From: Monoplex corrugatus | Taxonomy: Eukaryota; Mollusca; Gastropoda; Littorinimorpha; Ranellidae | Direction: 5' to 3' | DNA: 64,000 nt | Assembly (NCBI GenBank): GCA_030674185.1 | Contig: JAPXFY010000026.1 | Coordinates: forward strand, 53,690,212-53,754,211 | Shown: positions 56,741 through 64,000 of the stretch, piece after piece | How the letters are laid out: each line of letters opens with the position of its first letter | Position numbering within the stretch: position 1 is the first letter of the stretch | Program-made: the position numbers and the translations under genes | Notes under the pieces: model-generated | The model's database searches: none | Seen by the model: the letters and a program-made list of their open reading frames with translations, nothing else | Told to the model about the DNA's origin: nothing

Positions 56741-58939
56741 TGAAAACTGGAGCTTGCCGTGTTTGGTTGTTTTAAGTAGGTGTTCCAGTTCTATTTTTGC
56801 GTTTTTCTGATTCCTGCTTGCTTCAACACGGGCAGTCACATGAGAAAAATGCTAGGCTTTGGAGTTCCATTTTGGATTGAGATTGTATGACAGGCTACAT
56901 TTCATACTTTCTTTCACAAACTAACCTGGTGTCAGTCTTGAGAAAAACAGGCACCCGTAGTGTTAGGCAGAATATTAAAGCAGTACTGTGACACATCCAT
57001 AAAGTGGATGGACTCGTCTTGTCCTCCTTCTACCCATAGACCATTGACCCTGTAGCACACTCAGCTCTTAGTTCCTAGGAGCAGGCCAGAGGGAAAAAAG
57101 CTTTTTTTTTTTTGACAGGGGTTCACACCTGTGACCTCCCTGTTGGCAGCCTTTTGTGCAGACCACTTCACCAACTTGACTGGATGCTTATTACAGTAAC
57201 TATCACCACCTCCACCACCACCACCCCCACTCCCACTGTCGGTTTTAGTCATTGCATTGGGAAAGCAGGCTTACCTCTGATATTGTCCGTTAGTTCTTAA
57301 CTAATTCCTTTGTAAACAGCCAGGTTCTTGTGTAAATACACAATTGCAGGTTCTTGTTGCTAATGCACAGCGGTACTAGCCTTCTCGGCTGAATGGATGT
57401 GTAAAGTGTAAACTGGCGAGGCAGTGACTACAGTGATTGTTTTAGTGATAGTGTAGTTCTATTATGATAGTAGATCAGTGGAGCTGTGTTGACTCAGCGA
57501 AGCCTTGCCCACAGTGAAGATAAGAGATCCATAATCTTCAGCACTTCACAGTAGTGGAAGTCTTTTTTTCAAAGTGTATGGTGCTTATGTGGAATGTTTA
57601 CTTTCCTTCACAACACCAGGCACAACTGCTTGTCTTGATTCGGAGTTTTTTTCACTGTCCTGATGTTGGGAGTCTGCAGTGTGTCAGTATTTTCTGCTGG
57701 CAGCATGGATTTCCTTCATATTCTGCTTGTGTTCCGCCTTAAATAGGTTAACCACACTGCGCCAACAATGGCCTTTAGGAAACAATTGACGCCAGCTAGG
57801 CAGGATGATTTTTTTACACTATTTGTGCTATCCTGGCAACAGTTCTCTTCAGCAGGGTGGGATTAACTGCTATGCTATTCTTACCCCCACCCCCTTTCGC
57901 AACAATCTTGTGCAAAGTCTGGCTAAGTGCAGTAAAAGATGATGTTGAAGTAACTTGGTTGCTGATTTAAATGAGTGCCATTTACTTTAGGTGGTGGTTT
58001 TACCAGTTGTAATGTGGAAAGAAAATTTTTGAAGTGAAATGAAGTGTTTTACATTGGTTTAAATGTTGTTTCCGCTTTTACATTGGTTTAAATGTTGTTT
58101 CCGCATCTGCCATGTTCAGTTCTTCTGTGTAGAGTGCAGGGAGATATGACGGTGTATCTGATGTAAGATTTTTTTTCAAAGGATGTGTTCAGAAGGGATA
58201 TGTCGGTGTGGGGTCAATGTCGGGGTGTCATGTTATGGAAGAGAGCGCCAACAAGATGGTGGTGATTATAAGCAGCCTGTGCTCTCAGCTCCAGCCATCA
58301 GACAATCGGCTGCCTTGTTTTGCTGAGGGGAATGGGCAAATGCTGATTCCCTTCTCCGCATCATTACTGCTAACTGAAATGTTTTGCTTACCGTGTAGAT
58401 GGAGTTTGTGTTAGGGGTGGTTTGTTTTCAGAAGGGTACATTGGTCTTGGGAAATAGTCTTTGGCTAACTGCTTTTACCAACATATTTATCATTTTCAGT
58501 GTAAATAACATTCTGCAAATTTGATGAGGAAAAACTTAAGTAGATGGAGGGAAAAAAGGATTTATTCATTCATTTAAATATCAATAAAAAATTTTTTAAT
58601 TCAATGTACATGATGGCAGAACTTTACTTTCTTTCTCTGTCCTCTTGAAGGGGCGAGGGGAGATGCATTGTTCAGACGTGGGGCAGATGGCACTGATAAC
58701 AAAGTGTTGGTATAAAAAAGTTGACTGTATTGATAGGTATGTGTGGATGTGATAGCAGAGGGGCTAGCTGACTAGACACAGTAGGCCTATCTTGTTTTGA
58801 TTTCCGTAACCATGCTGCCATTCTGTGTAAAGATGCTTCCTAAATATTTGAAGATAGAACGTGGACAAAAAATGAAAAAGAGGAAGGAAAGATGCAGGAC
58901 ATCATTTTCTCAGGATTGTACCAGATCTCTTTGGACCTT
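56741..58939. other. No gene supported; small tandem repeat
   Basis: A 29-base direct repeat (ttttacattggtttaaatgt, then tgtttccgc) occurs twice at about 58047-58104. A possible SINE-like stretch near 57115-57185 includes ggttcacacctgtgacc. Otherwise nothing. Confidence 0.4.
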
Positions 58940-59335
58940 TGACAGGTGTGATAGCCAAGTAGTTAGAACATTGGACTTTCAGTACTTGGAGATATGATTT
59001 TGGTCTTGTCTGGCTGGCACCTGGTAGGTAAAGGGTGGAGAATTTTCTGATCTCCTAGGTCAGCATAGGTGTGCATATGAAAACAGAACATTCAGTATAC
59101 ATGGTAATGGTCCTGTAAGCCATGTCAGTGTTTGGGGATTATAAGAATTGTTCAGGTGGGATTCATCATATCTGAACAATATATTGTGCCCTCCACCTAA
59201 TGTGCCAGTACTTCTTTTGCAGACTCCAGTAGGCATTCCTACAGGAGACCGAGTGTACAGACCGTACAGTAGCATAATGCATGCGCAGTGTAGGCCAAAC
59301 TGTGTGCATGCACCCATCAGAGAAAATATTTCTCA
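58940..59335 (+). mobile_element. tRNA-headed SINE, family B, diverged copy
   Basis: A box tgatagccaagtagttag (58949), weak B box tgattttggtc, then ggtaaagggtggaga, ttctgatctcc and gtgtgca as in the copy at 54370. The 3' body runs to catgcacccatcagagaaa. Confidence 0.65.
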
Positions 59336-59519
59336 GAGTACAGAAAGAAACAAATAAGATTATGCGTGGATTGTTTTAACAATTTTATTTTGTGCCTGGA
59401 GCCATTTGATATATATACATTATTATCCATATATATACATTATTATCCATGCATCTTCAGCTTGTACCTTTTTTCAGAAAAGTGTTTTTCTAAATCTGTT
59501 TAAATGCTGAATGGTTTAT

Positions 59520-60475
59520 ATTTATGTTCTGTTGATTATACCAAGGCTTTTGATTTGTGAAAGATGCAAAGAATCGATCAACCAACTAGAAAGGCGCAGT
59601 GTTGATGGAAAGGATTTAGGAATGATAAGAAATATGTATTGAGGAACAAACAGCAGCAATGGAGTAGAAAATGATATAAGCTCTTTTCAAAATACAAAAG
59701 AGGGGTTAGGCAGGGATGTGTTCTGTCACCAGATTTTTTTCACTTTACAGCGAAACGATCATGAGAAACCTAGAAGAATGCCCGGCGATAAAGGTTGGAG
59801 GAAAAATGTTAAATAATCATTGTTACGCAGATGAAGCCATTCTAAGTGCGGAAAATGAAAGAGACTCATGCAAAACAACAGTGAATGGCACAGTCATCTC
59901 ACCAGATGGCAGATACACAGTAGAAATATCCAGCAGAATTGGCCAAGCTAAAAAGCATTCAAGAAAATGAAACCGACACATGCTTATCAGTTAATATCAG
60001 GAAGAGAGTTTTTCAGTGTTTTATAGAACCAATCATTGCACAGATTTTCTATGCGAAGTTTGGACAGTCAGCATGTAAAATCAGAACAAAACTGAGGCAG
60101 CTGATATGTGGTTGCTAAGAAGAATGTTGAGTTCCATGGACAGCAGAGAAAACATATGAGACAGTGTTGAAGGAGGCAAACACAAAAAAACACTAACGAA
60201 GAAGATTAGGAAAAGACAAGCAACATTTATAGGACATTTTATGAGGCAAGAAATTTGAGCACTTTGTCACAACAGGAAAGTTGGAGGGAAAAAGAGACCA
60301 GGTAGAAAATATTGGACAGACTTGCGGAGTGGACAGCACCAGGTAGAAAATATTGGACAGGCTTGCGGAGTGGATAGGGTAGGAGATGTACTTGCAGCGA
60401 CAAAAGATAGATTCGTATGGAGGGTTGTGATCACCAGCACCATGTGGCAAGGCACATGATGATGAGGAAATGCCG
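59520..60475 (+). mobile_element. RTE-type LINE fragment, heavily decayed
   Basis: D-Y-T-K-A-F-D, then R-G-V-R-Q-G-C-V-L-S-P-D-F-F-S-L-Y-S-E, catalytic box changed to C-Y-A-D-E, then deletions joining E-N-E-R-D to the T-V-N-G-T block. The C-terminal K-I-R-K-R-Q-A-T-F-I-G-H-F-M-R and final M-W-Q-G-T are recognisable. The tail is gatgatgag. Confidence 0.85.
60298..60377. repeat. Direct duplication within the LINE copy
   Basis: ccaggtagaaaatattggac..gacttgcggagtgga occurs twice, about 41 bases apart, separated by cagca. It is not in any other RTE copy of the window. Confidence 0.9.
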
Positions 60476-60764
60476 ACCATTGATGCAAATGTGTTGTAAA
60501 TAGTACGGCTCTTGACAAAACACACCAGACTAATAAAGACATTGATGAAAAGTTGATATTGACTGTTCCTGCCCGTACCTGACAAGTGTCAAATCAGGAA
60601 GTTTTTATTAGTGTTTTTTTGTTGGTATAGTATTGCCTAAATATTTGTGTCATTCAGAAAGCTGTTATTTGATAGCTCCCATTGTCCTGTGTCCGTGAAG
60701 GAAGGATGTTTGTCGTTAGTACTACAATGTTTTTTTCTTAAATTGCACCAGTCATTGTGATATG

Positions 60765-60769
<5 letters not shown>

Positions 60770-60831
<62 letters not shown>
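60770..60831. repeat. (GT)n microsatellite
   Basis: About 30 pure GT units. Confidence 0.97.
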
Positions 60832-61353
60832 GTGTGGTGTTGTGCAGTGGTTGAGTGAATGTGCATAGTATAGAGTATACAATTCTTGTCTCCACAAAAT
60901 GCAGTCTTGGTACAGTTGGTACAGTTCACTCAGCTCCAAAGTGCAAGTTTGTGTTTTAATTTGAAAGCAAGCTCATGGCAACATCTGCTTGGTTGAGGTT
61001 GAGAGAGTGTGAATAAAATCATTCTTTTGTTCCTCAGGCTACAATCCCTATTTTCCATTATGCATATCACGTCCACCTGTCCCCCAGAAGAAGTGATTAT
61101 TATACTTTATTTTATTTTGCATAGTCACTTTTAATTATTATAGTGCTTTATCTGCCCAGGTTTGTTTCAGAGAAGTGAAGTCGACAAATTTTTTTGTGCA
61201 TAAAGAGGTAATTTAAGGTTGTCCCATGGCCTTGAGGTGAAATGGGATTGATGTAATAACAAAACTTTTGTTGGAGCAGCATCACAAGGGGTGATGTTTG
61301 TCTTCTGTCCTTTGTTTTTTTATTTTTTATTTATTTATTTTTTTTACTATCTA
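60832..61353. other. No gene or repeat recognised
   Basis: AT-rich with T-rich runs at 61313-61345, possibly the A-rich end of the antisense SINE that follows. Confidence 0.4.
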
Positions 61354-61465
61354 CAGAGAAGAAACCCCCATCAAGCAAGTGTTTCAGCCCATAATTCCTG
61401 ACTCTTTTAGAGGGCTGGGCTGCATCCAGGTCATGACTCTTAGATGCCCATCTGTTGTCGCCATG
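61354..61465 (-). mobile_element. SINE family A, body fragment
   Basis: Complement of the body of the SINE at 5411: ccccatcaagcaagtgtttc, agccc, gcatccaggtcatgactc and ctgttgtcgcc, about four in five bases identical. The tRNA-like head is missing. Confidence 0.7.
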
Positions 61466-63131
61466 TAATTATTTATTTTGTAAACAACTTTTCACCCTAC
61501 CTACAGGTGATTGTAATGTCACATAAAAGCTATGACATATGTCTAAAAGACATTCATGAACCATATTTTAGTGTGAGGCACTGTTTTGATAAATACTATT
61601 TTTATCTTGAGTGTAGCAGAGTTAGTGAATACCGGTTTACAAATTATTATTGAGGCAAAGACCAGCTGCTGCAAAAAATATATGATTGGATATCGCAATG
61701 TTTGCAGAAGGTGGTGGTGTAATGATTTCCAAGATGTCCCGGCTGTGTCAAGTTGTTCCTCGAGAGATTTGACAAGACAACTAAATGTAGTATTTGTGTG
61801 TAATATTTTCCACAGTAACTATCCATATGTTACTGTTTAGTATTGGATTTTCTGCTTAGTACTGGATTTGTATACTTTAGCATCTTACAGAAACAAACAC
61901 ATTTCATGTGGTATACTATAGTCATCAATATCTTCAAGATGTGGACTACTTTTCTTTACTATGTACAAGCTTCTTGGATTGGATTGTGCTTCAATTTTTT
62001 TTTGTTTTTTTTTTTGCTGTTTCCTGTTTCAGCTTGTGTATCAGTGTTTTTGCAGTGTCTGCCCAGATCCATATCATTGAAATGACTTGCTGATAATATT
62101 CATTCAATACAGTTGTTGTTACTGTGCTTATAGTTTACCAGTGGGAGATAGTGACAGTGTTGGACTACCACCTTGTGTGTTTTTTTTGTTTGTTTCTTAG
62201 GATGACTAAAGGATGTAGCAAAATGTCTACAGGGTTATTTTGTGCCTGGGCGACATAAAAATTAGTTTAGAGATCTAAGAACTAGCTTTATTAAAAGTGA
62301 CATTAAAATAAAAGAAAATTCTAAAAAGACTGAAAAAAAGAAACCCCAAACAAGAAAATGAATACGCTACAAATGAAGAATCAGCGTATAAAAGTAATTA
62401 AACTATGGACATCTATTACAACAGTACTATTAGACTATATATTTTTACACTGTTAAATGACTTCATCAGTTTTTATTTGTATTATATTTGATTTAATATC
62501 AGTTTTTGTTGTTGCACTTGCAGACAACTGATTCTCAACTATATCATTGCTTGAAGATATTTTGAATAGTATTAATTAATGAAAATAATCATTATCTTAT
62601 AACAAGTGATGAACTTCTGAAGGGGTTAGGGTTTTGTTCATTTATTGCTTTTGTTTTGTTTTATTTGTTTATTTTATTACAAGGTGACATTTTGTGACTC
62701 AGGAATTGCCGAAAAGGTCTTGTACCAAAGAAGGTTTCAAAATGGTTCAGTAAATGAAAATGTGGACACAAAATGAATCTATAAAGCGTGCCGACATTGA
62801 CTATATGACGTTAGAAAGGGTCGGCATGGTCAGTTTGTTGCAGCAAGAGTGGAAACAAGTGGGAGAAAAGTGCACAGCAGGAAAAGTATGGAAACAAGGA
62901 AACAATAATTTGGAAAAAGCAGAAAGACGTTGATCATTGGTTGGTGTTTGGTGTTGGAAATTTAGGGAAAGATGGAAATGATTATACCCTCTTGGTGTCG
63001 GAAAACCATCTTGCTGGTCAGCTTGTAGACAGAGCTGACTAGCGCCATTGTGCTGTGAGTGTTACGGGAGATAGTTGTCTTTTGTTTCTGGTGTGAGTGG
63101 TGGCCTACCAGTGGACCTCCAGCCCTCAACC
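61466..63131. other. No gene supported
   Basis: AT-rich. From about 62800 composition becomes more even towards the candidate exon at 63132, which would suit a 5' UTR or promoter, but no element is placed. Confidence 0.4.
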
Positions 63132-63176
63132 ATGTTTGAGTGTATGCAGAGCGAAGACAAACTGGACAAGAGGGAG
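63132..63176 (+). CDS. Candidate short first coding exon (MFECMQSEDKLDKRE)
   Basis: ATG at 63132 with A at -3, fifteen codons, then GAG|GTAAAC. The preceding 200 bases have a mixed, 5'-UTR-like composition. The open frame continues past the donor, so a non-spliced reading cannot be excluded. The M-F-E-C-M start recalls the M-[FY]-D-C-M start of vertebrate retinoic acid receptor isoform-2 first exons, but that is five residues from memory and may be chance. The gene is unidentified and nothing further is in the window. Confidence 0.25.
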
Positions 63177-64000
63177 GTAAACAAGGCAGATAATTATTTG
63201 AATGGGTTAGTCTCGACTAATGTGGATGTTTCACTTGCTCCCTTTCAGTTTCTCTTTGTCATTGAGTTATTTGAATTCACTGGACGTTTTATTTCTTTGC
63301 ATTGTTTGTGAATGCTGTGAAGAAGTCTGTGTTTGTCACTTTGAATATTAGTGATATTTTGCAAACCTCTATGTTCTTCACTTTAAATTTTAGTGATACT
63401 TTCATTTTGCGATATTATGTCTTGTGTCGGATATCATAACATATGTGCTATTATGTGCCATACATACATTTGTGTATGATGAACCAGTGCCGTTGATCAT
63501 TCTGGTTTTCACTCATTGTGATAAGAATGGCATAGATGTGTTTGTTTAAGGTTTGACAAGTGTGATTCGAGAAACCCTGGAGATTTTTGAATAGTGCTGT
63601 TGGAACTTTGTGTCTGTGTATTTTCTCATCAAGTGACCAGTGTTTTCATTTCTGTATAGTTTGTTTTTTTCAGAAATGTGTTTTTTTGTTTCAAGAGCTG
63701 TAGAGAGATGGACCTTCATATCCCTCCCCATCTTTGCACTTAGAGCAGAAAATAGATTTTAACATAGTATTTTCATTCTTGCGCGCATGTGTGTGTGCGT
63801 GTGTGTGTGTGTGTGCGCGCATGTATGCGGGTTTGTGTGTGTTTGCGTAAATTTTCAAAAGAGACTATTAAGTACACTTTAGTGTGACGCATTGATTTTC
63901 ACAGGTGTTTTATAAGAAGTGTCTAAAAAGACAAGTTTTCCTTACATTGGTTACTAAAGAGTAAAGGTTTTCCGATGCAGTGATATAACCTAGACAGTCA
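63177..64000. other. No further exon; GT tract at 63786-63842
   Basis: T-rich sequence after the candidate donor at 63177. An imperfect (GT)n tract with GCGC lies at 63784-63842. Confidence 0.5.

Overview
This is AT-rich eukaryotic DNA, most likely from a mollusc and probably a gastropod; that placement is an inference. The evidence is split coding exons with GT/AG borders, many CA/GT and GACA microsatellites, tRNA-headed SINEs, and repeated decayed copies of RTE-type LINEs whose 3' ends are short (GAT)n runs. Nothing prokaryotic is present: no operons, no dense coding, no rRNA genes and no stand-alone tRNA genes.

The one host gene I can identify lies on the minus strand in the first third. 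Exons at 17505-17383, 16270-16166, 6610-6407 and 2313-2173 join in phase 0. They encode the N-terminal half of a DIPK1 (FAM69) family protein: a signal-anchor helix, a cysteine-rich segment, and the kinase N-lobe with an inserted EF-hand. The 12-residue EF-hand loop is completed exactly across an intron. A further candidate first exon lies at 20367-20290. The kinase C-lobe is not in the window and should lie beyond base 1.

Two short plus-strand segments look like first coding exons, each with a good start context followed by a splice donor: 39117-39149 and 63132-63176. I cannot identify either gene, and their next exons were not found.

The rest is mostly transposon debris. 0-5 kb: an AT-rich minisatellite split by a LINE tail, an RTE tail and an RT remnant from another LINE clade. 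7.2-15.7 kb: a nested complex. One RTE copy is cut by a 4.1-kb terminal-inverted-repeat (TIR) element and by a 1-kb retro-insertion, and is flanked by RTE copies in opposite orientation. 24-38.7 kb: a LINE graveyard, with a 2-kb RTE copy (26.1-28.2 kb), a near full-length RTE copy with endonuclease (33.4-36.5 kb, minus) and parts of at least three other non-LTR families. 40-64 kb: SINEs, two RTE fragments, a palindromic MITE and many microsatellites.

The most interesting structures are: (i) the 4.1-kb TIR element at 8463-12564, which has no recognisable gene but about 14 dispersed copies of a TGTTGTGAAGTTATGTAC-type motif; (ii) a 193-bp palindromic MITE bounded by TTAA, present twice at the same length in opposite orientations (19043-19235 and 47307-47499); (iii) two mutually awkward candidate first exons of the DIPK1 gene, each with a hydrophobic segment.
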